Notes: generated by a model from the sequence alone, not told the origin. A stretch of DNA of 64,000 nt from Rhodococcus opacus B4 (GCF_000010805.1 NC_012522.1:7688001-7752000), one strand, 5' to 3'. Counted from the stretch's first letter, positions 26,176 to 34,994 are shown. Translations and numbers: made by a program.

Positions 26176-27123
26176 CTAGAGGTTCCACAATGTCAACAGG
26201 GCGGCCCGCAAGCTGGGGGAGCGGACGTAGTGGTCGGTCCGTAGCCGGGAGCCGGGGTGCCCGAGAGTGGTGAGCGTGTGTTCGGCGCTGGGGAGGGGCA
26301 GTGGGGGCAGATCGGTGCGGGTGCGGAGGAAGTACAGCACCGCGCCACCTGACCGGGGGATTTTCATGGGGTCGGAGACCACGACCGCGGGTGCGTGAAT
26401 CCAATGGTCGTCGACGTCGACGAAGACGACGACATCGCCGCGCTTGATACCGCTGGGTTTGTCGAGGCGCAGCGATTCGAGCTGGTACGTCGCCACCGGG
26501 CCGCCGCGGCTGTGGTGTCGGCCCCGCTGCTCGTCGAGGACCTGTTGTTCGGTGCGGGTGGGTTCGTAGTCGACGGCGTGGATGAGGAACATCCGGGTGA
26601 CCGGTGTGGGGAGGAAGTCTGTCTCTGGGTTGCGGAGGCGGCCGGTGATCCCGGGCAGCGGGACGGCACGGCCGATCTCCCACTCTCGGATGGCGTCGTC
26701 GAGGAATACCTGATCGACCTCGGTGATCTCGTCGAGGCTGTCGATGAACGTCCGGACACCGGCGATGATGTCGGGGTCGTCGGTGATGACCACAGCGTCG
26801 TCGGCGAGGGTGGAGTTCGCGGACGCGTTCGCCGACCCGATCACCGCCCGGGTGTTGGTAGCGATCACCTTGGCGTGCAGGGTGGGCGAGGACAGCACCC
26901 GCACCCCTGTGTTCAGGTAGTGGGCGAGGGCGGCGGGGGAGGTTGCGTGCGCCCGGATCGCGGCCGTGGAGGCGTTGACGACCAACAGGTCCCCGGCGCG
27001 CAGCGGAAGCAGCTCGGGTGCGTCTGGGCCGAGGTAGCCGATCGCGGCGTACCGGGGGCCGCGGGTGCGGATGGCGCGGGTGATGTGCGGCCACGGACTC
27101 GGCCCGTGAAAGGTGGTCCCCAT
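26176..27123 (-). CDS. Phospholipase D-like domain protein
   Basis: 315 aa. TLHAKVIATNTRAVIGSANASANS around residues 81-104 contains the HxK ... GS core of a single HKD half-site (His83, Lys85, Ser97), with the usual Asp replaced. One HKD implies a dimer, as in Nuc-type nucleases. A C-terminal third (GIKRGDVVVFVDVDDHWIHAPAVVVSD) looks like a small beta-barrel. It is divergent from the RHH-tap-tpg operon across 444 bp, so a role in DNA ends or replicon biology is possible but unproven. Confidence 0.75.
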   Translation of the reverse strand: MGTTFHGPSPWPHITRAIRTRGPRYAAIGYLGPDAPELLPLRAGDLLVVNASTAAIRAHATSPAALAHYLNTGVRVLSSPTLHAKVIATNTRAVIGSANASANSTLADDAVVITDDPDIIAGVRTFIDSLDEITEVDQVFLDDAIREWEIGRAVPLPGITGRLRNPETDFLPTPVTRMFLIHAVDYEPTRTEQQVLDEQRGRHHSRGGPVATYQLESLRLDKPSGIKRGDVVVFVDVDDHWIHAPAVVVSDPMKIPRSGGAVLYFLRTRTDLPPLPLPSAEHTLTTLGHPGSRLRTDHYVRSPSLRAALLTLWNL

Positions 27124-27567
27124 ACCGGGAACCGTAACGCGACCGGGTCGGTGTCGGCTGAAAAGTCGCCACCGGCTGCGGGCGCATCGCGTCGTGGGCG
27201 GGGGCGGAAAGCCGCGACCTGACTGTGGGGTGATCCGGACCGGGGCGTGGCCTGCGCACAGCGGTGGTGGCGATCGCCGGAGAGTGCTCCGGCTGGTGCT
27301 GGTTCCCGGGTGGTCATGAACGCTGGCCGTCCACTCCTACGTGGAGAATGTCGAGCGGTGCCGCTCCGATCGGTGTGGGGCGGGGCTCGGTTCGCAGGGC
27401 GACGCCGGTGTAGGTCACGAACGGCGAGGGAGCAGTCGTCGGCACACGGTTCTGCGCGCAGACACGCTTGCAAATATGCGTGCACGAAGGCGCGCTGTGA
27501 CGGTACGGTGCTTGACGCGAGTATGCGTTGGGGCCGCACGGCATGCGGGAACACGAGGTGGGTGGGC
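27124..27567. other. Divergent promoter region of the telomere-type operon
   Basis: No gene supported. CACGC-ttgcaaatat-GCGTG (27463-27482) is an inverted repeat in an AT-richer patch about 85 bp before the RHH gene, a candidate operator for that DNA-binding protein. Confidence 0.4.
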
Positions 27568-27897
27568 GTGGCGAAGGTAGGACATTCCGCAGGCGGTTCC
27601 CGTTCCCGGACCGGGGGCGCCGTTCGATCACGGGTGGCCGGTCCCGGTGCGGGAAAGGTTTCCGGCGCGAAGCCGAGTCCGGAGTTGACGGGAAGGTTGG
27701 AACGGCGGAAGGGGCCGGCGAAGGTTCCGCTCAATACCCGGGTGCTGGCCTCGACGGAGGCCCGGTTGAACTGGCTGGTGAAGGATCGGCAGTCCACGGT
27801 GACCAACGTCGTCGATGTTGCCCTGCAGGAGTTCTTCGACCGGTACAGCGTCCCGCAGGTAGATGTCGACGGCAGGATCGCCGAGCCGGAGTCATGA
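27568..27897 (+). CDS. Ribbon-helix-helix DNA-binding protein
   Basis: 109 aa from GTG 27568 (GAGG nine bases upstream). The first 60 residues are basic and Gly/Ser/Arg-rich (GGSRSRTGGAVRSRVAG). Residues about 62-100 (KVPLNTRVLASTEARLNWLVKDRQSTVTNVVDVALQEFFDRY) have the strand-helix-helix pattern of MetJ/Arc-type repressors and plasmid partition proteins. Its TGA overlaps the ATG of tap, so it is the first gene of the RHH-tap-tpg operon. Likely an autoregulator or a DNA-end/partition factor; the choice cannot be made from sequence. Confidence 0.7.
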   Translation: MAKVGHSAGGSRSRTGGAVRSRVAGPGAGKVSGAKPSPELTGRLERRKGPAKVPLNTRVLASTEARLNWLVKDRQSTVTNVVDVALQEFFDRYSVPQVDVDGRIAEPES

Positions 27898-29762
27898 GCG
27901 GGGCGTGGGAGCAGATTCCTCTGTTCGGGCTACCCGAGACCACTCTGACAACGCCCCCCGAGTCCGCAGATGACGCCGCCGTCGCCGACACCGCCGAAAT
28001 GGCGGGTCCGGAGCTGGTCGCACCCGCAGAATCCGAATCACACTCCCTGTCGGACGTCGCCGACGACACCGTGATGCCGCAGTCACCCGAAACGCAGTCC
28101 CCCGTTGTCGCGGCCGACGACTCAGCCGAGGCCCCCGCAACGCCGACGCCGGTGTGGGAGACGTTGCCGGCCAGCGACGACGCCGACGGTCATGCGGTGA
28201 TCGTGACCGCAGCCGGGTCGTACTCCCCGTCCGGGCGGGAGCTGACCGGCCCGGTCGATTCGATCGAGAAGCTCGACCAACTGATTCGCTGGGCCGCCCT
28301 GACCCCTCTGGGTGCTCCCGCGCAGGTATGGATCGTCGGCCAGGGCGCGTGCGAGGCGTTGGGGTGGGTGATCGACCCGGGCAGCGAAGACGACTTCGAC
28401 GACATGGAGGCGCTGCGCACCCGCGCAGCCCAGGAACTGACCGCGGTCCTGCAGGCCACCCTGACGCCGATGCTGAGCGCGGGGTGGGAGTTGCGCGGCG
28501 ATCCGGGACACGTGGTGCACCTGTCCCGGACGGTCGGCAAGTTCACCTCGATGGTCGATGTGGTGATCGAGCCGTACGTGTGGACGTACTGGAACAAAGA
28601 CTTCGGCTGGAACAATCGGGTCGGGGAGATGGGTATCCTCGGCTCGCCCACGGCCGGAACGTATCTCCCGGATGACGACCTGTCGGCGGCACGTGAACTC
28701 GGGCGCCGGCTGGCCTGGTGCGCCAAGCACCTCGGGGTGCTCCCGGGACCAACGCCTGCCCGCACCGGCGCCGCCCTCGTCGACAAGATCAAGCGTGAAC
28801 GCACCCGCAGCGGCAAAGGCATCGTCGTCACCACCCCGGGCTCGGTCCCACCGCTGGACGGCCCGCCGCGGGGCGATCTCGAACCTGCTGTCGGCTGGAC
28901 ACGTGTCCCCGACGAACAGGACCTGGTCAGGACGTGCCGGTTGGTGTCCATCGACCAGCGGGCCGCGTACCTGGCGTCGGCCGGAATGCTCGAATTCGGC
29001 TACGGGCAACCGGCGCATCTGACCGGCGGCGCGGCGGCCGCGGCGGCGGTGGGGGACAAGGGTGCCCCGTTCGGGCTGTGGCGGATCACCCTGCCACCGG
29101 GAAAGTCCCTGTCGCTACCCGAGAAGTTGCCATTGCCGCACCCCCACATGCTTCCCGACCAACCGATACAGACCTGGGTAACCTCGGTCAGCCTCGACGG
29201 GCTGTGCGCACCAGTGGCCGACGGCGGGATCGGCGCCGACCGGGGCGACCTCGACATCACCGAGGCCTGGGTCTACCCACAGCAGGGCCGCGCCCTCGAC
29301 AAGTGGGCGAAGATCCTCCGCGAGGCCCGCAAGGCCGCGGTGGACACCGACGACGTGGTGACGAAACGGTTCATCGGCTCCTGCTACAAGGGCTACATCG
29401 GGCGAATGGTCAACCCGGACATGTGGACTGCGACCCGTATGCAACACCACCACCAACCTTTGTGGCGGGCGGCGATCATCGCGCACTGCCGGTGGCGCGG
29501 CCGCCGCGTCGCGATGCGGATCGCCCGCGAGAGCGGTCGGTGGCCGATCCGCACCGTCACCGACTCCTGGGTATACCTCCTCGCCGGCGGTGAGGACATC
29601 GCCGACCCGAGCGCGGCACTGGGAAAGATGTCGGTGGAAAAGGACACCATCCTCACCGACACACTCCTGTCCGCCATGGTGTCGGCGCAGGATGTGCACG
29701 AGGTGAACCTGGCAATCAATGCGGCCTTCGCCGACGAGAACGACGGGGAGGGGGTGCTCTGA
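27894..29762 (+). CDS. tap: Telomere-associated protein Tap-like, with polymerase-like motifs
   Basis: 622 aa. Residues 1-95 are acidic and Ala/Pro-rich. The core has VHLSRTVGKFTSMVDVVIEP and YLPDDDLSAARELGRRL ... RTGAALVDKIKRERT. It then shows a motif-A-like SIDQRAAYLAS (Asp354), a motif-B-like KRFIGSCYKGYIGRM (Lys491, Tyr498) and a motif-C-like TVTDSWVYLL (Asp557). Order and spacing mirror family-B DNA polymerases. In Streptomyces Tap binds telomeres and recruits the terminal protein. Identification as Tap rests on overall sequence character plus the following tpg-like gene; starts and stops overlap on both sides, so the three genes are one unit. Confidence 0.75.
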   Translation: MSGAWEQIPLFGLPETTLTTPPESADDAAVADTAEMAGPELVAPAESESHSLSDVADDTVMPQSPETQSPVVAADDSAEAPATPTPVWETLPASDDADGHAVIVTAAGSYSPSGRELTGPVDSIEKLDQLIRWAALTPLGAPAQVWIVGQGACEALGWVIDPGSEDDFDDMEALRTRAAQELTAVLQATLTPMLSAGWELRGDPGHVVHLSRTVGKFTSMVDVVIEPYVWTYWNKDFGWNNRVGEMGILGSPTAGTYLPDDDLSAARELGRRLAWCAKHLGVLPGPTPARTGAALVDKIKRERTRSGKGIVVTTPGSVPPLDGPPRGDLEPAVGWTRVPDEQDLVRTCRLVSIDQRAAYLASAGMLEFGYGQPAHLTGGAAAAAAVGDKGAPFGLWRITLPPGKSLSLPEKLPLPHPHMLPDQPIQTWVTSVSLDGLCAPVADGGIGADRGDLDITEAWVYPQQGRALDKWAKILREARKAAVDTDDVVTKRFIGSCYKGYIGRMVNPDMWTATRMQHHHQPLWRAAIIAHCRWRGRRVAMRIARESGRWPIRTVTDSWVYLLAGGEDIADPSAALGKMSVEKDTILTDTLLSAMVSAQDVHEVNLAINAAFADENDGEGVL

Positions 29763-30559
29763 TGGCCCTGCACCTTCCCAAACCTCGCACCACGAAGCCG
29801 CCGCAGCAGGCGGTCGGCCTCGACGGCCTCAAGGTGAACGTCGCCGATGCCGCGACCAGCGGTGTGGAGAAGTCGAAGCAGGTCAAGAGCGGCGGACTGG
29901 CCGGGCTGACCAGCAAAGTGTCCGTCACACAATTACGCAGAGAGCTCGGCAACGAGGGCCTCCGGCAGGCCGCGATCGATGCCGGCCGCACCCCACCGTC
30001 GGACCGGACGTTGCGGCGGTGGGCGCAGCAGGGCCGCATCCCCCACGCCGACGTCCTCGAGCGCGCGCAACGCCGCGCGGCGATCGAACGGTTGGGTGGT
30101 ATCGATGCCGTCGCACAGAAGATCGGGCGGTCCCGCTCCGCCGTCTCCCGGTACCGGTCCGGGGACACGAACGAGTTGCGTGCCGATGCCAGCAAGAAAC
30201 TCAAAACCGTTCGGGCGCAGGACATCATGGCCCGCGCCGGGGTTCTGCGGCCGGATGGCACCCCGAAAAGGGCGGTGATCCGGGTCCGGGGTGGTGTGAT
30301 GGTCCGCAACGGCGCCGACGTGGGATACGACTACCGGGTCCGGACCCTGGATTTCGCGAACTCCGACACCCCGTTCAGCAGTGACGAGTCCCGTGAACTG
30401 GCCGCCGCCCTGGCGAATGACGATCACGCCCGCGTCGTTGCGCTGCTGGAGCGGCACGCCACCCTCGACTACCCGGAGAACAAGGGCTTCGACACCTACA
30501 GCGACCAGTTCGGATTTCACTTCGACCACATCGACTCGGTCCACATCGACTGGATCTAA
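29762..30559 (+). CDS. tpg: Telomere-protecting terminal protein Tpg-like
   Basis: 265 aa; its ATG shares a base with the tap TGA. The central region (LRRELGNEGLRQAAIDAGRTPPSDRTLRRWAQQGRIPHADVLERAQRRAAIERLGGIDAVAQKIGRSRSAVSRYRSGDTNELRADASKKL) contains a helix-turn-helix of the kind found in Tpg proteins, which are covalently bound to the 5' ends of linear Streptomyces and Rhodococcus replicons. It is longer than typical 184-aa Tpg, with about 90 C-terminal residues ending in an acidic FHFDHIDSVHIDWI tail. The Tyr or Thr used for DNA attachment cannot be assigned here. Confidence 0.75.
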   Translation: MALHLPKPRTTKPPQQAVGLDGLKVNVADAATSGVEKSKQVKSGGLAGLTSKVSVTQLRRELGNEGLRQAAIDAGRTPPSDRTLRRWAQQGRIPHADVLERAQRRAAIERLGGIDAVAQKIGRSRSAVSRYRSGDTNELRADASKKLKTVRAQDIMARAGVLRPDGTPKRAVIRVRGGVMVRNGADVGYDYRVRTLDFANSDTPFSSDESRELAAALANDDHARVVALLERHATLDYPENKGFDTYSDQFGFHFDHIDSVHIDWI

Positions 30560-31000
30560 CCGCTGTGCCTTGCCATTGGGGCGACGTCCGGTGGTGTACG
30601 GCCGGGCATCGGGGACCTGGGTGGGGAGCCGAAGGCTGTGGTGACGGAATTGAGAACCCGTGCTCGGTCGCACAACCGATCGGAGAACCGCATATGTGCA
30701 GGGCTGAGGCGGTCGTAGGCCGACCGGGAAGGAGTCGGTGCCGTCCGTGGTCTGCACTTCTCATATCGGTGTTCCACCGTGTGCGTATTCTCGCTGGGCG
30801 CAGGCAGTGGCGACAGGTTCGAGGCGCTCGCCGCTACGTCCGGTGGTCCCGGCCAGGAGGTGAGGTCGGCGGTCCGATGTTCGCCTGCCACACGTCGCCC
30901 TGAGGGTGCGGAGGAGGTCTGCGCGGGGTGGCTGGCCGTGGTGGGGAGGGAGCACCTCGGGGTTCGGCTTGTTGTATGACGCAGCGTTTCATGCTCCTGA
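30560..31000. other. Intergenic region after tpg
   Basis: No supported gene and no clear telomere-like palindrome array. It separates tpg from a decapitated helicase gene. Confidence 0.5.
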
Positions 31001-31852
31001 CGTGGCCTTTACGCCCCAAACGCTTTCGGATTGAGCAGTGAAGTCGATGAATCGTGGCAATGCACATACGCCGATCTGGGCGCACTCGGGGCCATGGCCA
31101 GGCAGGTGGTCTGTGTGGGCGATCCCAGTCAGATCGATCCGGTGGTGACCGGCGACGTGTCGCGATGGGACGACAGCGATACCGCCCCGAACCTGCCGGG
31201 ACCGATCGCGTTGCAAGCCGCACACGGCGACGCGGTGGGCGTGGTCCGGCTGCGCCACACCTGGCGGCTCGGACCCGGCACCACCGCCCTGATCGGGCCG
31301 TTGTTCTACCCCGACCTGCCGTTTACCTCCCGCCGACCACCGGAGCACCTGACCGACGCTAACGGAGTCGTGCTGCCCGAGCTGGCGCACCGCGCGGTCA
31401 CGGTTTCCGGTGGCCCGTCCGATCCGGCGCTGGTGACCGCGTGCGCACAGCGGGCGCGGGAGCTGGCGGGCGCGGAGCTGGTCACCGCCGAGGACCAGCG
31501 ACCGATGAGCGCCGCCGATATCGCGGTGGTGGTTCCCCACGTGAGCCAGGCGGCGGCGATCCGCGCCCTCCTGTCCGATCACCCGGACGTGCTGGTCGGC
31601 ACGGCGAACTCTCAACAAGGGCTCGAGCGTGCCGCTGTGGTGGTGCTGCATCCGCTGGCCGGATACCGCACCACCGAACCGTTCAGCCTCGATCCGGGCC
31701 GCGCCTGCGTGATGCTCTCCCGCCACCGCGCCCACATGAGTGTCGTCCTCGATGACGCGAGCGCCGATGTACTCGCGCACACCGAACCCTGCACCGCGCA
31801 CGCCACCAATACCGCCCTGTTGGCCGCGCTGCACCGCACTCCCGCTGTGTAG
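31001..31852 (+). pseudogene. SF1 helicase C-terminal fragment
   Basis: About 280 residues. The sequence starts abruptly at a Walker B-like EVDESWQCTYADLGALG, then motif III (VVCVGDPSQIDPVVTGD), FYPDLPFTSRRPP, motif V (VGTANSQQGLERAAVVVLHPL) and motif VI (RACVMLSRHRAHMSVVL). The Walker A half is missing and no proper start or ribosome site is present (a TTG at 31031 is the only candidate), so this is a 5'-truncated remnant. Helicases of this kind occur near ends of actinobacterial linear replicons and on plasmids, which fits its position after tap-tpg. Confidence 0.75.
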
Positions 31853-32084
31853 CAACCCATCACAAGTGGTGATCGCGTGGTCCAACACCGGAGTGACTTT
31901 GGTCGGTCTCTTGAAATCACGTGATGGCGGCTCTATCGGCCTACGACACGCCGGTCAGATCTGAATTCGTTCCGTACGCCATCTTCATGGACGCAACCTG
32001 CCGGCTCACGCCGGGCTCAAAGCGGGCAGTGTCCCGATCACTGCCGTCCGATCATCGGTGTCCGTCGGCCATGAGGTTCGGGTA

Positions 32085-32445
32085 CTACGCCTTTTCGAGG
32101 AACTGACTGACATCGTTTGTGACGGTTTCGTGTGCCTCGAGCATGGGCCAGTGTCCGCAGTCGTCGATGATATGAACTATGGCGTTGCCATGTGTCGCAG
32201 CGATTTTCTGGCTTTCGGCGGGGGGGCCGATGGGGTCGTCGGCTCCGGTGATCAGCAGCAGTGGGATCCCCGGATCGATCTCGTCAGGCCTCCCTGCAGA
32301 GGCGAGGGCTTCGTAGCTTTGTGCGTATCCTTCTTGGTCTTGGCTCAACATGAGGCTCCGAACAAGAGCCGCTGCGACTGGCTTGTCTCGCCGGGTGGCA
32401 GCGGATGTTGCAATGGTCAGAATCTGTGTTGCGGCGGCGCGGACG
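32085..32445 (-). pseudogene. Alpha/beta-hydrolase C-terminal fragment
   Basis: The last 120 residues of an alpha/beta-hydrolase remain: a cap-helix segment [30 protein letters not shown], then the Asp-bearing strand IPLLLITGADDPIGP and the catalytic-His segment IIDDCGHWPMLEAHETV. The nucleophile-elbow half is absent. It is joined without a gap to the start of a sugar porter gene (32440-32622), so a deletion or recombination created a chimera. Confidence 0.75.
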
Positions 32446-32622
32446 GAGCTGGAGGTCTTCCTTGAGCGGTTCGAGTGCGCCGTTGATGACTCCGGTGTCG
32501 TATCCGAAGAGCAGGCCGCCGAAGGTGGCGACGACGGCGATGATGCCGAGTCTGTGCGAGTGCGGCCCGGGGGTATCGGCAGGCAGGGACGGGGCGATAG
32601 TTCGAGGTAGATCGCTGGCCAT
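32440..32622 (-). pseudogene. Sugar/inositol porter N-terminal fragment (MFS)
   Basis: Start ATG 32622 after [25 protein letters not shown] then [35 protein letters not shown] is the first transmembrane segment of an IolT-like sugar porter (compare the intact gene at 46331). It breaks off after about 60 residues into the hydrolase fragment. Its promoter and operators at 32731-32760 remain, so a stub transcript may still be made. Confidence 0.75.
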
Positions 32623-32730
32623 GAATATCTCCTGACGTGCTTGCGTGCCGAACACATCCTGTGTGAATGTCCGGACAAGAGTGGTGCAGTGTGACCCCGG
32701 ACACAATATTCACCTGCGCCATCTAGACCG

Positions 32731-32760
32731 CTTAAGCGCTTAAGTAAAGCGCTTAAGTAG
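32731..32760. promoter_or_regulatory. Two overlapping LacI-type operators (family A)
   Basis: CTTAAGCGCTTAAG (32731-32744) is a perfect 14-bp palindrome. It is directly followed by AAAGCGCTTAAGTAG (32746-32760), which equals the right-hand part of the operator at 35027-35046. They lie between the porter stub (-) and the first lacI gene (+). Confidence 0.75.
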
Positions 32761-32870
32761 TACTATGAGCTGGATCGCCAGCTGTGTCAAGCATCACGTC
32801 GACGCGGCCAGTGCGGTCGAGACTCCATATGGGGTGAAAGCATCGTCCGAGAACAGTGGAAAGGGATGCC

Positions 32871-33950
32871 GTGAACAGTGTTGGTTCCGCGCGTACCGCA
32901 GGCATGGCGCGTGCACGTAAGCCCACAATGGACGACGTTGCTGCACGCGCAGGCGTATCCCGCACACTGGTCTCGTTTGTCATGCGGGGAAAGCCCGGGG
33001 CCGGGGATGAAACGCGCCAACGCGTGCTGGAGATCGCCGCGGAACTCGGGTACAAACCGGACAGTGCGGCACGATTGCTGGCCCGCGGCCGTAGTGGAAC
33101 GTTGGGGGTGCTACTCGACGTCCAGCAGCCATTTCAGGCCGACTTGGTCACGCGGATCTACCCGGTCGCGAAAGCAGCCGGGTACGAGGTGTTGTTGTCG
33201 GCGAGCGCACCGGGGCGCAACGAAGCCGAGGCGATCGAATCCATGCTCAGTCATCGTTGTGAAGGTTTGATTCTCTTGGGTCCGAGCTCGGGCCAGGAGT
33301 ACCTCGAAGAACTCGAAGATCGTGCAGTGGTGGTGGTGGTGGGAAAACCGATGCCGCCCAGCGCATTCGACACTGTACGCAGCGCCGACGAGAGCGGAAT
33401 TCGTCAGTCGGTCGATCACCTCGCCGAACTCGGTCACCGCACTATTTATCACATCGGTGGAGGCTCGTCACCTGGCGCGGCCGCTCGAAGTGACGCCTAC
33501 ATTGCGGCGATGCACGATCGTGGCCTGGACGAGTTCATTCGGGTGATTCCCGGGCCCCACGACGAGGCTGCAGGTGTGGCGGCGGGACGTCTGATGCTCG
33601 AGGAGGGTGCGCTTCCCACCGCGGTATTGGCGGGTAACGATCGGTGTGCGTTGGGGCTGATGGACTCCCTGGACCGAGCGGGCGTCGATGTCCCCCGGGA
33701 CGTTTCGGTGGTGGGTTACGACGACAGTGAGATTGCGCAGCTGTCGCGGATCGATCTGACCACGGTTCGTCAGGACGTCGATCGGCTTGCCGAGAACGCG
33801 GTCAACTTCGCGGTGAAGCGTCTCGAGGACGACTCCGCGGCCGCTACGGATGTCGTCGTGGAACCGCGCTTGATCGTGCGGGGGAGTACCGGACGTGCCC
33901 GGTCCGTTCAGCGTGAGCGATCTCTCCGTCGGCGCGTTCTCGATCGGTGA
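32871..33950 (+). CDS. LacI family regulator (1)
   Basis: 359 aa from GTG 32871 (AAAGGGA upstream). The HTH is TMDDVAARAGVSRTLVSFVMRG, followed by a periplasmic-binding-protein-like effector domain (TLGVLLDVQQPFQADLVTRIYPVAKAAGYEVLLSAS ... VSVVGYDDSEIAQLSRIDLTTVRQD). The effector is probably a sugar or inositol derivative, judged from the neighbours. It converges with and overlaps the next lacI gene by 43 bp. Confidence 0.9.
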   Translation: MNSVGSARTAGMARARKPTMDDVAARAGVSRTLVSFVMRGKPGAGDETRQRVLEIAAELGYKPDSAARLLARGRSGTLGVLLDVQQPFQADLVTRIYPVAKAAGYEVLLSASAPGRNEAEAIESMLSHRCEGLILLGPSSGQEYLEELEDRAVVVVVGKPMPPSAFDTVRSADESGIRQSVDHLAELGHRTIYHIGGGSSPGAAARSDAYIAAMHDRGLDEFIRVIPGPHDEAAGVAAGRLMLEEGALPTAVLAGNDRCALGLMDSLDRAGVDVPRDVSVVGYDDSEIAQLSRIDLTTVRQDVDRLAENAVNFAVKRLEDDSAAATDVVVEPRLIVRGSTGRARSVQRERSLRRRVLDR

Positions 33951-34981
33951 GGTGCAGGGCCTGTCGTGGAACGCAGGCTGAGGCGCGGCCGAAGAACTAC
34001 CGATGTCGGGTGGGTTCGTCTGTCGTCGAGCCGTTCCAGGACGGATGACACTGCGCGTCTGGCTTGTTCTCGCGGATCCTGGCTCACTGACGTCAACGCG
34101 ATATGTGCCAGTTGTGCGAGCGGTGAGTCGTCGTATCCCGTGATCGACATGTCGGTCGGTACGTCGATCCCGGTTCGTTGTACCGCGTCCAAGAGTCCGA
34201 CTGCGCAGCGGTCGTTGACGCACACAACGGCAGTCGGTAGGTGGACGCGATCCAGCAGCGTCGCCGCTGTAGTCGAACCCGCCGTTTCGGTGAAGCCGCT
34301 GGCGACGATCTGCGGTTCCAGTCCGTGGCGGGTCATCGCTCGGCGGTAGCCGGAGGCTCTGTCTGCTCCGATTGCGCCACTGCCCGAAGCGTGGACGATG
34401 TTGCTGTGTCCCAGGGAGACAAGGTGGTCGACGATCATCCCGACCCCGCGACCGTCGGCGGTCCGCACCACATCGACGATCGTCCCTGGTAGACGCCGGC
34501 CCACGCTGACCACGGGCGCACGTTCGTCGATTGCGCGGAGCGTGGCGGAGTCCAGTTGTGGTCCGAGGAGGACGAGCGCTTCGCATTGGAACTCGAGCAG
34601 CATGTCGATGGCCTGGGCTTGGGTGCGCGTGGCTGTCACGGGTCCGAGCACCACGTCGTATCCGGCTCGTTCCGCGTCGTCGACGAGAAAGTCGACCAAC
34701 TCTGTGTGAAACGAATTCCTGATCTCTGCCATGACGCCGATCAACTTGGTGCGGCGAAGGGACAGGAGGGAGGCTGCACGGTTGGGGCGGTAGCCAAGTT
34801 CGTCGGCTACCGCCATCACTCGCTTTCGCGTCGCTTCACTGGGGCCTGCGACGTTGCGGAAGACCATCGACACCAGCGCTTTCGAGACGCCGACGCGATC
34901 GGCGATGTCCTGCATCGTCGTTCGCCGTAGATTGCGCTCGTCGATGTCGATCTCCTTCCACGTGCTGGTCTGGTGGTTCAT
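33908..34981 (-). CDS. LacI family regulator (2)
   Basis: 357 aa: HTH TMQDIADRVGVSKALVSMVFRN near residue 22, then the effector domain with LIGVMAEIRNSFHTELVDFLVDDAERAGYDVVL and MSITGYDDSPLAQLAHIALTSVSQD. It is divergent from the IolE-like gene; the shared gap holds a promoter and operator (34995-35046). Its 3' end overlaps that of LacI 1, so both stops lie inside the other gene. Confidence 0.9.
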   Translation of the reverse strand: MNHQTSTWKEIDIDERNLRRTTMQDIADRVGVSKALVSMVFRNVAGPSEATRKRVMAVADELGYRPNRAASLLSLRRTKLIGVMAEIRNSFHTELVDFLVDDAERAGYDVVLGPVTATRTQAQAIDMLLEFQCEALVLLGPQLDSATLRAIDERAPVVSVGRRLPGTIVDVVRTADGRGVGMIVDHLVSLGHSNIVHASGSGAIGADRASGYRRAMTRHGLEPQIVASGFTETAGSTTAATLLDRVHLPTAVVCVNDRCAVGLLDAVQRTGIDVPTDMSITGYDDSPLAQLAHIALTSVSQDPREQARRAVSSVLERLDDRRTHPTSVVLRPRLSLRSTTGPAPHRSRTRRRRDRSR

Positions 34982-34994
34982 TTCGTCACTGGGC

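Noticed and set aside
25842-26273. 143-codon open frame in the gap before the PLD gene
   Set aside because: Runs into the 3' end of the PLD gene on the other strand and has no recognisable features.
30560-31000. Telomere-type palindrome array next to tpg
   Set aside because: Looked for nested palindromes with a central CGTXCG-type motif; none convincing was seen.
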